Source: Hasllibacter halocynthiae (GTDB lineage Bacteria > Pseudomonadota > Alphaproteobacteria > Rhodobacterales > Rhodobacteraceae). Taken from it: DNA of 64,000 nt. Every line of letters starts with the position of its first letter. The stretch's first letter is position 1. The stretch spans positions 372,001 to 436,000 of the forward strand of contig NZ_PVTT01000002.1 of the NCBI RefSeq assembly GCF_003003095.1. Direction: 5' to 3'. The position numbers and the translations under genes are program-made. Under the pieces are notes generated by a model. The model did no database searches. It had not been told where the DNA came from and saw only the letters and a program-made list of their open reading frames with translations. Positions 43,514 to 53,328 of this stretch are shown one piece after another.

Positions 43514-44382
43514 TCGTGCACCTCGCGCGACTGCGCCTCCAGGGCCTTGCGCATCTTCCCGAAGGCCGCGGCCTCCAGCTGGCGCACCCGCTCCTTCGAG
43601 AGGCCGAGCTCGTTGCCCAGGGATTCCAGCGTCCGGGGCTCCTCGCGCATCTTGCGCTCGCGCACGATGAACTGCTCGCGCGCGTTCAGGCCGCACAGCG
43701 CCGTGACCAGCCAGCTTCGCAGGACGTCCGTGTCCTTCTCGGCCGTGACGGTGACGTCGGCCTGCTCGCGCTCGTCCTCGAGGGCGTCGATCCATTCGCG
43801 CCCCTCGTCCTCGGCCGATTGCGTCGCGTTGAGCGAGAAGTCGGACCCGGCCAGGCGCCCTTCCATCATCTCCACGTCGTGGAGCGGCACGCCCACCTCC
43901 GTGGCGATCATCTGGCGCAGCTGGTGCCGGTCGAGGTTCTCGCCCGCCTTCAGGGCCTCCCGCTCGATCCGGGCCTGCACGCGCCGCATGTTGAAGAACA
44001 GCGACTTCTGAGAGGAGGTCGAGCCCGTGCGCACCATCGACCAGTTGCGCATCACGTGGTCCTGGATCGAGGCCTTGATCCACCAGACCGCATAGGTCGA
44101 GAAGCGCACGCCGCGGTCCGGGTCGAACTTGTCGGCGGCCTTCATCAGGCCCAGCGACGCCTCCTGGATCAGGTCGTTCATGGGCGCGCCGTAGCGCTTG
44201 AACTTCGCCGCCATGGAGATCGCGAGGCGCATGTAGGCGGTCACGAGGCGGTGCAGCGCCTTCTCGTCCCGCCGGTCGCGCCAGGCATAGGCCAGCTCGA
44301 GCTCGGTCTCGGCGTCCAGAAGCTCCGCCTGCATCGCGCGGCGGGAGAGGGACTGATCCCCGGAATATCCATCGAAAGCCAT
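43501..44382 (-). CDS. rpoH: RNA polymerase sigma factor RpoH (sigma-32)
   Basis: A 293-residue alternative sigma factor for heat-shock and stress genes. Region 2 is RLVTAYMRLAISMAAKFKRYG to FSTYAVWWIKASIQDHVMRNWSMV. The RpoH box QKSLFFNMRRVQ, unique to sigma-32, follows. Region 4 is ERKMREEPRTLESLGNELGLSKERVRQLEAAAFGKM. Length is normal. It heads the minus-strand run with chaN, coaBC, dut and the ThiF-like gene. Alphaproteobacteria often have two rpoH paralogues; this window shows one. Confidence 0.96.
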   Translation of the reverse strand: MAFDGYSGDQSLSRRAMQAELLDAETELELAYAWRDRRDEKALHRLVTAYMRLAISMAAKFKRYGAPMNDLIQEASLGLMKAADKFDPDRGVRFSTYAVWWIKASIQDHVMRNWSMVRTGSTSSQKSLFFNMRRVQARIEREALKAGENLDRHQLRQMIATEVGVPLHDVEMMEGRLAGSDFSLNATQSAEDEGREWIDALEDEREQADVTVTAEKDTDVLRSWLVTALCGLNAREQFIVRERKMREEPRTLESLGNELGLSKERVRQLEAAAFGKMRKALEAQSREVHEFLA

Positions 44383-44697
44383 GTGAAACCCCCCGTGGTC
44401 TGACCTTCGCGTCGTTGCCGCAGGCGTGTGTCCGACTCGTACCGATCGACCGGCCTACGGATCAGCAACTGCTTCGGAACGCGGTTGGTTTCCGTCTTTG
44501 TGGCTGGCGGCGGCCTTGACGGTGCCGCCCCGCCGCACATCTTGCTTTCCGCGCTTGCGTACGCGGCACCGAATATCCTTTGGCACAAGGGCGATATATC
44601 GCGGGGCAGCGGCCATCCACACCCCCGGCGAAGGGCGATATTTTTTGCGCGCCGCACGGGGGATGACCGGGCCGGACGCACACGCTAGGGGTGCCCC
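44383..44697. promoter_or_regulatory. 315-bp divergent region between rpoH and the GST gene
   Basis: An AT-richer non-coding stretch that should contain the rpoH promoter (leftward) and GST promoter (rightward). It includes a 12-bp palindrome GCGATATATCGC (44591-44602), two direct copies of AAGGGCGATAT (44587-44597 and 44631-44641) 44 bp apart, and a T6 run at 44641-44646. Several frames of 85-150 codons cross it, but they resemble no family and are not called. I could not assign a sigma consensus with confidence. Confidence 0.5.
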
Positions 44698-45390
44698 ATG
44701 CCCTACGACCTCGCCATAGGCGATCGCGCCTATTCGTCCTGGAGCCTGCGTGGATGGCTCCTCCTCGCGGCCTTCGGCCTTCCCGTCCGCGTCCGCCGCG
44801 CCCAGCTGCGCACGGACGAGCTTCCCGTCCTCCTCGAACGCTTCGCCCCCGCCCGGACGGTGCCGGCGATGCGCTGCCCGGACGGCGCGATCGCGACCGA
44901 CAGCCTCGCCATCGCCGAGGAGCTGGCGAGCCGGCACCCCGGTGCCGGCCACTGGCCGGGCGATCCGGCGGCGCGCGCCCTGGCCCGCTCCCTCGTGGCG
45001 GAGATGCATTCGGGCTTCGCGGCCCTGCGCGCCGCCTGCCCGATGAACCTGCGCCAGGGATGGGCCATGACCCCCGGCGATGCGGTGCGCGCCGACCTCG
45101 CCCGGCTGGAGGCGCTGTGGGCGCTGGCACGCGAGCGCGCGGAAGGCGGCCCCTGGCTCTCCGGCCCCTACGGCGCGGCGGACGCGTTCTTCGCCCCGGT
45201 CGCCATGCGGATCGCAGGCTACGACCTGCCGGTGGGAGAGGCCGCGCGCGCCTACGTGGACGCCCACCTAGGGCATGGCCCGCTCCTCGAATGGCGGGAT
45301 CTCGCGATGGAGGACGGGCCCGACCAGACCGTCTACGAGCAGGACCTGCCCCGCCGCCCCTTCCCCTGGCCGGACGGCGAGGGGCGTTAA
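44698..45390 (+). CDS. Glutathione S-transferase
   Basis: A 230-residue GST-fold protein. The thioredoxin-like N-terminal domain has IGDRAYSSWSLRGWLLLAAFGLPV, with the Ser of YSSWSLR as the likely glutathione-activating residue, and AIATDSLAIAEELASRH, the SNAIL/TRAIL-type gamma-glutamyl-binding motif. The C-terminal helical domain has GPYGAADAFFAPVAMRIAGYDLPV. Similar to the YfcF/zeta-like group. Substrate unknown. gshB, which makes glutathione, is 1.5 kb downstream. Confidence 0.9.
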   Translation: MPYDLAIGDRAYSSWSLRGWLLLAAFGLPVRVRRAQLRTDELPVLLERFAPARTVPAMRCPDGAIATDSLAIAEELASRHPGAGHWPGDPAARALARSLVAEMHSGFAALRAACPMNLRQGWAMTPGDAVRADLARLEALWALARERAEGGPWLSGPYGAADAFFAPVAMRIAGYDLPVGEAARAYVDAHLGHGPLLEWRDLAMEDGPDQTVYEQDLPRRPFPWPDGEGR

Positions 45391-45446
45391 CGATTTCCTA
45401 ACCGCCCTGCGCGAAGCCCTTCCCGAACCAGAGGAAGGCCGAGCCG

Positions 45447-46952
45447 TTGCACGCCACCACCCGCACCGTCGCCTTCGAGGGCGTCGAGGCCCGCATCGTC
45501 GAGGTCCAGTGCTCGGTCCTGCCGGGCGCGCCGGGCTTCGCCGTCGTGGGCCTGCCCGACAAGGCCGTGCAGGAGGCGCGCGAGCGCGTGCGCGCCGCCA
45601 TGACCGCCCTTTCCATCGCGGCCCCCGCCCGGCGCATCGTGGTGAACCTCTCGCCCGCGGACCTGCCGAAGGAAGGCTCGCATTTCGACCTGCCGATCGT
45701 CCTGGCGCTCCTTGCGGCGATTGACGTGGTGCCCGCCCAGCGTGTCGAGGACCTCGTCGCCATGGGCGAGCTCTCCCTCGACGGCGGCCTCGTCCCGGTC
45801 AGCGGCGCCCTGCCCGCCGCCATGACCGCCGCCGCGGAGGCGCGCGCGCTGATGGTTCCCGCGCCCTGCGCGCCCGAGGGAGCCTGGGTCGCCGCCGCGA
45901 CCGTGCTGGGGCCGAAGGACCTCGCCGCCGCCATCGCCCATTTGACGGACGCCGCCCCGCTGGAGCCCGCCGTCCCGGGCGAGGTCGGGCGCGCGCGCCC
46001 CGCCCGCGACCTCGCGGAGGTGCGGGGCCAGGAGAAGGCGCGCCGCGCGCTGGAGATCGCCGCCGCCGGGCGCCACCACCTCCTGATGGTGGGCCCGCCC
46101 GGGGCCGGCAAGTCGATGCTGGCCGCCTGCCTGCCCGGCATCCTGCCCCCCATGACCCCCGCCGAGACGCTGGAGACCACGATGGTCCACTCCGTCGCCG
46201 GCCTGATCGAGGGGGGAGCCGTCTCGCGCGCGCGGCCCTGCATGACGCCGCACCACACCGCGTCCACGGCCGCCATCATCGGCGGCGGCAAGGGCGCGGG
46301 CCCGGGCGAGGTCTCCCTCGCGCATAACGGCGTCCTCTTCATGGACGAGTTCCCCGAGTTCCCGCGCCAGGTGCTCGAGACCCTGCGCCAGCCCGTCGAG
46401 ACCGGCGAGATCACCGTCTCCCGCGCGAACGCGCATGTGAAGTATCCCTGCCGCTTCCTCCTCGTGGCCGCCGCGAACCCCTGCCGCTGCGGGCACCTCG
46501 CGGACCCGTCCCGCGCCTGCCCGAAGGCGCCCAGCTGCGGGGGCGACTACCTCGGGCGCATCTCCGGGCCGCTGATGGACCGCTTCGACCTGCGGCTGGA
46601 GGTGCCCGCCGTGCCCTGGACCGACATGGACGGCCCCGCGGCGGGCGAAGGGACGGCGGCGGTCGCCGAACGCGTCGCCGCCGCGCGCGGGCGGCAGGCC
46701 GCGCGCGGCGTGGAGGGGGCCGCGACCAACGCCGACCTCTCCGCCGGGCAGCTGGAGGCCGTCGCGCGGCCGGACGGCGAGGGGCGCGCCCTGATCGAGC
46801 GGTTCGCCGCCCGCCGGGGCCTCTCCGCGCGGGGCTACCACCGGGTGCTGCGGGTGGCGCGCACCGTCGCCGACCTCGCGGGGGCCGAACGGGTCGAAGC
46901 GCCCCACGTGGCCGAGGCGCTGGGCTTCCGCCTCTACGGCGAGGCGCTCTGA
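45447..46952 (+). CDS. comM: YifB/ComM-family Mg-chelatase-like AAA+ ATPase
   Basis: A 501-residue helicase-like AAA+ protein; ComM promotes branch migration during natural transformation. The N-terminal Lon-like domain ([37 protein letters not shown]) precedes the AAA+ domain with Walker [12 protein letters not shown] (Lys about 222), Walker [11 protein letters not shown], and [21 protein letters not shown], a cysteine cluster. The start is TTG (45447-45449), supported by AGAGGAAGG at 45430-45438. The 3' end overlaps gshB convergently by 19 bp. Confidence 0.93.
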   Translation: MHATTRTVAFEGVEARIVEVQCSVLPGAPGFAVVGLPDKAVQEARERVRAAMTALSIAAPARRIVVNLSPADLPKEGSHFDLPIVLALLAAIDVVPAQRVEDLVAMGELSLDGGLVPVSGALPAAMTAAAEARALMVPAPCAPEGAWVAAATVLGPKDLAAAIAHLTDAAPLEPAVPGEVGRARPARDLAEVRGQEKARRALEIAAAGRHHLLMVGPPGAGKSMLAACLPGILPPMTPAETLETTMVHSVAGLIEGGAVSRARPCMTPHHTASTAAIIGGGKGAGPGEVSLAHNGVLFMDEFPEFPRQVLETLRQPVETGEITVSRANAHVKYPCRFLLVAAANPCRCGHLADPSRACPKAPSCGGDYLGRISGPLMDRFDLRLEVPAVPWTDMDGPAAGEGTAAVAERVAAARGRQAARGVEGAATNADLSAGQLEAVARPDGEGRALIERFAARRGLSARGYHRVLRVARTVADLAGAERVEAPHVAEALGFRLYGEAL

Positions 46953-47896
46953 AGCCGGCGCTCCACCGCGTCCCAGATCAGGCCGGCGACATCGGTGCCA
47001 TCGAACCGCTCCAGCTCCTGCACGCCAGTGGGCGAGGTCACGTTGATCTCCGTCAGCCAGCCGCCGATCACGTCGATCCCCACCAGCAACTGCCCCTTCT
47101 CGCGCAGCAGGGGGCCGATCCGGGCGCAGATCTCCCGCTCCCGCTCGGTCAGGACGGAGGCTTCCGCGCGCCCGCCCACATGCATGTTCGACCGGGTCTC
47201 GCCCTTCGCGGGCACCCGGTTGATCGCGCCGACCGGCTCGCCGTCGACGAGAAGGACGCGCTTGTCGCCCGCCGTCACGTCGGGAAGGAACTTCTGCACG
47301 ATCAGGGGCTCGCGGCTCATGGAGGTGAAGAGCTCGTGCAGCGAGGCGAGGTTGCCGTCCCCCGGCGCCAGCTTGAACACGCCCGCGCCCCCGTTGCCGT
47401 AGAGCGGCTTGAGGATGACGTCGCCGTGCCGTTCGCGGAAGGCGCGGATGGTGCCGAGGTCGCGCGTGACGGCGGTGGGGGGCGTCAGGTCCGGAAAGTC
47501 GAGGACGAGCAGCTTCTCGGGGTGGTTGCGGACCCAGAACGGGTCGTTGACCACCAGCGTCCGGCCCGCCAGCCGATCCAGGATGTGCGTCGTGGTGATG
47601 TAGCCCATGTCGAAGGGCGGGTCCTGGCGCAGCCAGACGACGTCGGCCTCCTCGGCGAGGTCGCGCTCTTCCCAGGGGCCGAAGCGGGCGTGCCCGCCCC
47701 TGCGCCGCGAGACGGTGACGACGCGCCCCGTCGCCAGGACCCGCCCCTCCACGTAGGCCAGCCGGTCCGGCGTGTAGACGAACACGGGCCAACCCTTGCC
47801 TTGCGCCGACTCGATGAGCCGGAACGTGGTGTCGGCGTCGATGTCGACGGCCTCCAGGGGGTCCATCTGGACCGCGACGCGGGGGTGATCTGTCAC
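46934..47896 (-). CDS. gshB: Glutathione synthetase
   Basis: A 320-residue ATP-grasp ligase joining gamma-glutamylcysteine to glycine. Recognised by [92 protein letters not shown] and [19 protein letters not shown]. It is the third gene of the minus-strand run rsmI-yraN-gshB, 73 bp after yraN. Confidence 0.97.
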   Translation of the reverse strand: MTDHPRVAVQMDPLEAVDIDADTTFRLIESAQGKGWPVFVYTPDRLAYVEGRVLATGRVVTVSRRRGGHARFGPWEERDLAEEADVVWLRQDPPFDMGYITTTHILDRLAGRTLVVNDPFWVRNHPEKLLVLDFPDLTPPTAVTRDLGTIRAFRERHGDVILKPLYGNGGAGVFKLAPGDGNLASLHELFTSMSREPLIVQKFLPDVTAGDKRVLLVDGEPVGAINRVPAKGETRSNMHVGGRAEASVLTEREREICARIGPLLREKGQLLVGIDVIGGWLTEINVTSPTGVQELERFDGTDVAGLIWDAVERRLQSASP

Positions 47897-47969
47897 GGGC
47901 GCTCCTCCGGCTTCGGGCCTGGGATGCCGCCCGCGCGCCGCCCGCGCAATCCCCGCGCGGGGATCGCCG

Positions 47970-48338
47970 TTAGATCACCGCGTTCTCGACCAGCTCGATC
48001 CGGCCCAGGGCGTCCACATAGGCCAGGTCGACGCGCGCCAGGGTCAGGAGGCCCTTCGGCATGGTGCCGAGATACTCCTCCGCGGCGGCGTGGAGGCGCG
48101 CCATCAGGCGCGGGGTGATCCGCTGGGCGGCCGCGGCGTGGTCGCGGCCCTTCTTCACCTCGACGAAGACGACGCCCTCGCCGTCCTGGAGCACGAGGTC
48201 GATCTCCATCCCTGACCCGCGCCAGCGGCGGTCCCGCAGGGAGAGGCCGCGGCGGGCGTAGTGGCGGGCGACGGCCTCCTCGGCGGCCATGCCATCAGCG
48301 TGGTTCCTGCGCCCCCTCCGGGTCCCCGCCGTCTCCAT
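47970..48338 (-). CDS. YraN family protein (UPF0102), nuclease-like fold
   Basis: A 122-residue protein of the YraN family, related to Holliday junction resolvase-type PD-(D/E)xK folds: [49 protein letters not shown], with the EIDLV...VEVK catalytic-like pattern intact. Function unproven. The ATG at complement 48336-48338 overlaps the rsmI end by 44 bp; a second ATG at 48290 is possible but would remove part of the conserved start. Confidence 0.9.
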   Translation of the reverse strand: METAGTRRGRRNHADGMAAEEAVARHYARRGLSLRDRRWRGSGMEIDLVLQDGEGVVFVEVKKGRDHAAAAQRITPRLMARLHAAAEEYLGTMPKGLLTLARVDLAYVDALGRIELVENAVI

Positions 48339-49194
48339 CCCCGCGCTCCATCTCCAGGGCGAGGCGGTAGACCTCGCGCCGCTTGCATCCCGTCGCCGCC
48401 GCCACGCGGTCCACCGCGTCGCGAAGGGAGGCCCCCTCCAGCGCCTCGGCGAGAAGGGCCGGAAGGTCCTCCGCCGCGCCTCCGCCCCCTCCGGGGCCGG
48501 CCATCACGACGACCTCGCCCTTCAGCTCGCGCCCGTGGGTCGCCTCGGCCACCTCGGCGAGGGTGCCGCGGATCACCTCCTCGAAGCGCTTCGTCACCTC
48601 GCGGGCCAGCGCCGCGGCGCGGCCGTCCCCGAAGCTCTCGCGCATCTCCGTTAACAGGCGGTGAACACGGCGCGGGCTCTCGTAGAGGATCACGGTCGCC
48701 CCGGCGCCCGCCAGCCCCTCCAGCCAGCGCCGCCGCGCGCCCGCGCCGGGCGGCGGGAAGCCCGCGAAGAGGAACCGGTCGGTCGGCAGGCCCGAAAGGG
48801 TCAGCGCCGCCACCGCCGCCACGGGACCGGGCGCGGCCGTCACGGGGATTCCGGCCGAGACGGCCTCGCGCGCGAGCTTGAGGCCCGGATCGGCGATCAT
48901 GGGCGTTCCGGCCTCGGACGCGTAGGCGACCGAGCGACCCTCCCCCAGCGCGTGCATCAGGGCGGGGCGGGCGCGGGCGCCGTTGGCGTCGTGATAGGGC
49001 CGGATGCGGCGCCCGTTCAAAGGGATGCCGTGGATGTCCATCAGGCGGCGCAGGGACCGCGTGTCCTCCGCCGCCAGCACCTCGGCGCCCCGCAGGACGT
49101 CGAGGGCGCGCAGGGTCACGTCGCGGGCGTTCCCGATCGGCACGGAGACGAGGGTGAGGCCGGGGGGGATGGAAGGGGGGTCGCTCTCGCTCAT
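48295..49194 (-). CDS. rsmI: 16S rRNA (cytidine1402-2'-O)-methyltransferase RsmI
   Basis: A 299-residue SAM-dependent tetrapyrrole-methylase-fold enzyme acting on 16S rRNA. Landmarks: GLTLVSVPIGNARDVTLRALDVL, EDTRSLRRLMDIHGI, YASEAGTPMIADPGLKLAREAV, TAAPGPVAAVAALTLSGLPTDRFLFAGFPP, and ILYESPRRVHRLL. The ATG at complement 49192-49194 is conserved; the frame stays open further upstream but that region is the divergent promoter. Divergent from the LpoA-like lipoprotein gene, as in other Rhodobacteraceae. Confidence 0.95.
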   Translation of the reverse strand: MSESDPPSIPPGLTLVSVPIGNARDVTLRALDVLRGAEVLAAEDTRSLRRLMDIHGIPLNGRRIRPYHDANGARARPALMHALGEGRSVAYASEAGTPMIADPGLKLAREAVSAGIPVTAAPGPVAAVAALTLSGLPTDRFLFAGFPPPGAGARRRWLEGLAGAGATVILYESPRRVHRLLTEMRESFGDGRAAALAREVTKRFEEVIRGTLAEVAEATHGRELKGEVVVMAGPGGGGGAAEDLPALLAEALEGASLRDAVDRVAAATGCKRREVYRLALEMERGDGDGGDPEGAQEPR

Positions 49195-49318
49195 GGGTCT
49201 CTCCGCGCCTTCCCGCCCGCGCGGCCCGGGCGGAGGCGCGAGGCGTTTGCCAGCCCCGCGACCCGGCGCTATCGAAGGCCGGGGCGACCGCGACGGATCC
49301 GCCCGAGGGGAGAGCCGC

Positions 49319-50503
49319 ATGATCGCCGTCAACACCGCCGCCCGCAAGGCGTCCTTTCCGACCCGCGCGCGCCGCGCGCTCGCGCTTCTCGCGCTGCCGC
49401 TGGCGCTGGCGGCCTGCGGCGGGCCCGTCGGCCTCGCCGGGCCGGCGCGCGACGCCGGACCGGTCGCGCCGGCCACCGTCGCCCTCCTCCTGCCCGGGGG
49501 CGGCGGGAACGAGGGGCAGCTCTCCACCGACCTCGAGCGGGCGGCCCGCCTCGCCCTGTCCGAGGCCGGGGCGGACGCCGTCACCCTCGAGGTGTTCGAG
49601 ACCGGCGGGACGGCGGCGGGCGCCCGGCAGGCGGCGCAGGCGGCGGTCGCCGCGGGCACGCCGGTGATCCTCGGGCCGCTCTTCGCGCAGGCGGCCAACG
49701 CCGCGGGCGTCGCCGCGGCGCCGGCGGGCGTGAACGTCCTGGCGCTGTCCAACAACGCCGCCATCGCGGGCGGGAACGTCTTCATCCTGGGGCAGACCTT
49801 CGACGACACGGCCCGGCGGCTGGTGTCCTACGGGGTCTCGCAGGGGCGTGACGACATCCTCGTGGTGGCGCCGGACAACGCCGTCGGGCGGGCCGGCAGG
49901 CAGGCGGTGACCACGGCTGCCAGCCAGGCCGGCGCGCGGATCGCCGGGGTCGAGACCTTCGAGTTCACCCAAGGCGGCGTCGTCGAGGCGGCGCCCCGGA
50001 TCGCGCAGGCCGCGGGCGGCGCGGACACCGTCTTCCTGACCACCGACACCGCGGGCGCCCTGCCCCTGCTGGTCGAGCTGCTGCCCCAGAACGGCATCGC
50101 GCCGCCCGCCCAGCAATATGTCGGCCTGACGCGCTGGGACATCCCGCCCGCGACGCTGGCGCTGCCGGGCGTCGAGGGCGGCTGGTTCGCGCTTCCCGAT
50201 CCCGGGCGCGACGCCGCCTTCCGCAGCCGCTTCGCCGCCGCCTACGGCAGCGAGCCGCACCCGCTGGCCTCCGTGGCCTACGACGGGATGCGGGCGATCG
50301 TCGCCGGCCTCGCCTCCGGCAGGGGCGACGCGCTGTCGGCGGGGACGCTGACGCGCGGCCAGGGCTTCGAGGGGGCGACCGGCCCGTTCCGCATCCGCCC
50401 CGACGGCACCGCCGAGCGGGCGCTGGCGGTGGCCACGGTCCGGGGCGGGCAGGTCGCCGTCGTCGATCCCGCCCCCGCCCGCCTCGGCGGCGGCTTCTTC
50501 TGA
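49319..50503 (+). CDS. Penicillin-binding protein activator, LpoA-like lipoprotein
   Basis: A 394-residue lipoprotein with a periplasmic-binding (leucine-binding-like) fold related to the C-terminal domain of LpoA. The signal peptide ends in a lipobox, LALAACG, with lipidated Cys33. VALLLPGGGGNEGQLSTDLERAARLALSEAG, PVILGPLFAQAANAAG, VLALSNNAAIAGGNVFILGQTFDDTARRLVSYGVSQG and YDGMRAIVAGLASGRG are typical. It would sit in the outer or inner membrane and stimulate a class A PBP, possibly the one encoded at 7.9-10 kb. Confidence 0.88.
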   Translation: MIAVNTAARKASFPTRARRALALLALPLALAACGGPVGLAGPARDAGPVAPATVALLLPGGGGNEGQLSTDLERAARLALSEAGADAVTLEVFETGGTAAGARQAAQAAVAAGTPVILGPLFAQAANAAGVAAAPAGVNVLALSNNAAIAGGNVFILGQTFDDTARRLVSYGVSQGRDDILVVAPDNAVGRAGRQAVTTAASQAGARIAGVETFEFTQGGVVEAAPRIAQAAGGADTVFLTTDTAGALPLLVELLPQNGIAPPAQQYVGLTRWDIPPATLALPGVEGGWFALPDPGRDAAFRSRFAAAYGSEPHPLASVAYDGMRAIVAGLASGRGDALSAGTLTRGQGFEGATGPFRIRPDGTAERALAVATVRGGQVAVVDPAPARLGGGFF

Positions 50504-50673
50504 TCCCGGACGGCCGGGGCGCCGCGCCGGAGGCGCCACTCGCGGAGCGCATCGCTGCCCTTCCCCCCGAGGAGGCCGCCGCAGAGGCGCGCCGCCTCCT
50601 CGGCAAGGCGCTGGAACAGGGCCGGGCCGCGCTGGCCGCGCGCCTCGCCGGGGCGCCGTGCGATTCGCGCCCC

Positions 50674-53211
50674 GTGATCGAGGGGCAGGCCGCACTGACC
50701 GACGTCGTGGTCCGCGCCGCCTTCGCCCATGCCCTCGCGCTCCATCCCAACGGCGTGCCCTCCGAGGGCGAGCGCCTCACGATCCTCGCGGTGGGCGGCT
50801 ACGGCCGGGGCGAGATGGCCCCCTTCAGCGACGTGGACCTTCTGTTCCTCGTGCCGTGGAAGGTGACGGGGTGGCAGGAACGGGTGATCGAGACGGTCCT
50901 CTACCTCCTCTGGGACCTCAAGCTGAAGGTCGGGCACGCGACGCGCACGGTTGCGGACTGCCTGCGCCTCGGGCGCGAGGACTTCACCATCCGCACCTCC
51001 CTGCTCGAGCAGCGGGCCGTGGCGGGGGACGCCGCGCTGGCGGACGAGCTCGGGCTGCGGCTGCGGCGCGACCTCTTCTCCGGGAGCGAGAAGGCCTTCG
51101 TCGACGCCAAGCTCGCCGAGCGGGCGCTGCGCCTCGAGCGGCAGGGCAACCAGCGCTACCGGGTCGAGCCCAACGTCAAGGAGGGCAAGGGCGGGCTGCG
51201 GGACCTCCAGTCGCTCTACTGGATGGCGAAATACGTCCACGACGCCCCCGACGGGGACGCCCTCGTGGCGCGTGGCGCGTTCCGCCCTTCCGAGCAGCTC
51301 CTCTTCGAGCGGGCGCACGCCTTCCTCTGGGCGGTGCGCTGCCACATGCACCTCGCCGCCGGGCGCGCGGCCGAGACCCTGACCTTCGACCTGCAGATCG
51401 AGGTCGCCGAGCGCATGGGTTACGAGGACCGTCCCGGCCGGCGCGGCGTCGAGCGGCTGATGCAGGACTTCTTCCGCCATGCCACCGACGTCGGCGAGCT
51501 GACGCGCATCGTCCTGCAGGCCCTCGAGGCGGAGGAGTTCAAGTCGGAGCCCCTGCTCCAGCGCCTGCTGCCCCGCCGGCGCCGCGTCCGCGCGCCTTTC
51601 GGGGTCCGCTACGGGCGCCTTTCGGTCGCCGACCCCGCCGCCTACCTCTCCGAGCCGCTGAACATCCTGCGCCTCTTCGAGGAGGCGCTGCGCACGGGGC
51701 TGCTGATCGACGCCGACGCGCTGAGGCTGACGAAGGACAACCTCGCCCTCGTCGCCGGCCTGCGCGAGGATCGCGCCGCCCAGCGGGTCTTCCTCGACAC
51801 GATCCTCAAGCACGGAAACCCCGAGCGCGCGCTGCGCCGCATGAACGAGATCGGCGTCCTCGCCGCCTTCCTGCCCGAGTTCGAGCACGTCGCCTGCCTG
51901 ATGCAGTACAACATGTACCATTCCTACACGGTGGACGAGCACACGATCCAGGCCGTGGCCACCCTCGCGATGATCGAGAAGGGCGAGATGCTCGAGGAGC
52001 TGCCCGTCGCGAGCGGCATCCTGGAGGCCGGGGTCGAGCGCCGGGCGCTCTACCTCGCGACGCTGCTGCACGACATCGGCAAGGGCCGCGAGGAGGACCA
52101 TTCGGTCCTCGGCGCCCGCATCGCGCGGAGCGCCTGCCAGCGCCTCGGCCTCTCCAGGGGGGAGGTCGAGACCGTCGAATGGCTGGTGCGCCACCACCTG
52201 CTGATGTCGGACGTGGCCCAGAAGCGCGATCTCTCCGAGGCGCGCACCATCGCCGCCTTCGCCAAGCAGGTGGGCACGCGGGGGCGCCTGGACCTGCTGA
52301 CCGTGCTGACCGTCTGCGACATCCGCGCCGTGGGGCCGGACACGTGGAACAACTGGAAGGCGCAGCTCCTCCGCCGCCTGCACCGGGAGGCGGCGGCCGT
52401 GCTGGACGGCCGCCCACCCGCCGCGCGCGCCCCCCGGGAGGCCGAGGCCAAGCGCGCCTTGCGCGAGGCCCTCGCGGACTGGCCCGCCGCCGCCCTGCGC
52501 GCCGAGACGGCGCGACACTACGGGCCCTACTGGCTGAGCCTGCCGGTCGCCGCCCATGTCGGGTTCGCCCGGATGCTGCGCGATCTCGCGCCGGACGGGA
52601 TGCGGATGGAGCTGCGCGCCGACGCCGATCGCGACGCCACCCGCATCGCCTTCGCGATGGCCGACCATCCGGGCCTCTTCTCGCGTCTGGCCGGGGCGCT
52701 GGCGCTGGCCGGGGCCGAGGTGGTCGACGCGACCACCTTCACCTCGAAGGACGGCTTCGCGACGGCGGTGTTTTGGCTGCAGGACGGCAACGGGGCCGCC
52801 TATGACGAGGCGCGGCTGCCGCGCCTGCGGCAGGCGATCGGCCGCTGCCTCAAGGGCGACGTGGTGACGCGCGACGCGCTGGCGCCGAAGGACCAGATCC
52901 GCAAGCGCGAGCGCGGCTTCCGGGTGCCCACGGTGATCGCCTTCGACAACGAGGCGTCCGATCTCTACACGCTGGTCGAAGTCGATACCCGCGATCGTCC
53001 GGGCCTTCTCCACGACCTGACGCGCACCCTCGCCGACGCGGGGCTGACGATCGCCTCGGCGGTCGTCGCCACCTATGGCGAGCAGGCGGTCGACACGTTC
53101 TACGTCAAGGACCTGTTCGGCCTGAAGCTGCACGACGAGCGGCGGCGCAAGTCCCTGGAGAAGCACCTGCGCGAGGCCATCGCGACCGGCGCGGCCCGGG
53201 CGCGCAGCTAG
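50674..53211 (+). CDS. glnD: Bifunctional [PII] uridylyltransferase/uridylyl-removing enzyme GlnD
   Basis: GlnD modifies GlnK/GlnB according to glutamine level. From the GTG at 50674 it has 845 residues. The nucleotidyltransferase motif GGYGRGEMAPFSDVDLLF is at 41-58, the HD-domain motif LHDIGKGREEDH near 465-476, and two ACT domains near 660-735 and 770-845. GlnD proteins usually begin 50-90 residues earlier. The in-frame sequence upstream back to 50503 (LAERIAALPPEEAAAEARRL, ALEQGRAALAARLAG) looks like genuine GlnD N terminus, but no ATG, GTG or TTG exists there. An ATC overlaps the preceding stop as TGATC (50503-50505) and would give 902 residues. Confidence 0.93.
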   Translation: MIEGQAALTDVVVRAAFAHALALHPNGVPSEGERLTILAVGGYGRGEMAPFSDVDLLFLVPWKVTGWQERVIETVLYLLWDLKLKVGHATRTVADCLRLGREDFTIRTSLLEQRAVAGDAALADELGLRLRRDLFSGSEKAFVDAKLAERALRLERQGNQRYRVEPNVKEGKGGLRDLQSLYWMAKYVHDAPDGDALVARGAFRPSEQLLFERAHAFLWAVRCHMHLAAGRAAETLTFDLQIEVAERMGYEDRPGRRGVERLMQDFFRHATDVGELTRIVLQALEAEEFKSEPLLQRLLPRRRRVRAPFGVRYGRLSVADPAAYLSEPLNILRLFEEALRTGLLIDADALRLTKDNLALVAGLREDRAAQRVFLDTILKHGNPERALRRMNEIGVLAAFLPEFEHVACLMQYNMYHSYTVDEHTIQAVATLAMIEKGEMLEELPVASGILEAGVERRALYLATLLHDIGKGREEDHSVLGARIARSACQRLGLSRGEVETVEWLVRHHLLMSDVAQKRDLSEARTIAAFAKQVGTRGRLDLLTVLTVCDIRAVGPDTWNNWKAQLLRRLHREAAAVLDGRPPAARAPREAEAKRALREALADWPAAALRAETARHYGPYWLSLPVAAHVGFARMLRDLAPDGMRMELRADADRDATRIAFAMADHPGLFSRLAGALALAGAEVVDATTFTSKDGFATAVFWLQDGNGAAYDEARLPRLRQAIGRCLKGDVVTRDALAPKDQIRKRERGFRVPTVIAFDNEASDLYTLVEVDTRDRPGLLHDLTRTLADAGLTIASAVVATYGEQAVDTFYVKDLFGLKLHDERRRKSLEKHLREAIATGAARARS

Positions 53212-53328
53212 CCGGGCGCGGGCGGGGGGAGGGCACCCCGGGTTCGGCCGCGGCGTCCGCGCCGCGCCGGAAGCCTTCCGTCCGGGGGGCAAATTGCCAT
53301 CGCGCGCCGGGGGGGCCATGACCGCTGC

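Noticed and set aside
38288-44011. A 1907-codon plus-strand open frame opposite the rpoH-to-EF-hand region
   Set aside because: Its translation is Arg/Pro/Ala/Gly-rich low-complexity sequence and it is antisense to seven genes with clear families. Long antisense frames are expected at this GC content.
44428-44688. 86-97-codon frames between rpoH and GST
   Set aside because: Overlapping frames on both strands, no family resemblance, no good ribosome-binding site, and the region is needed for two promoters.
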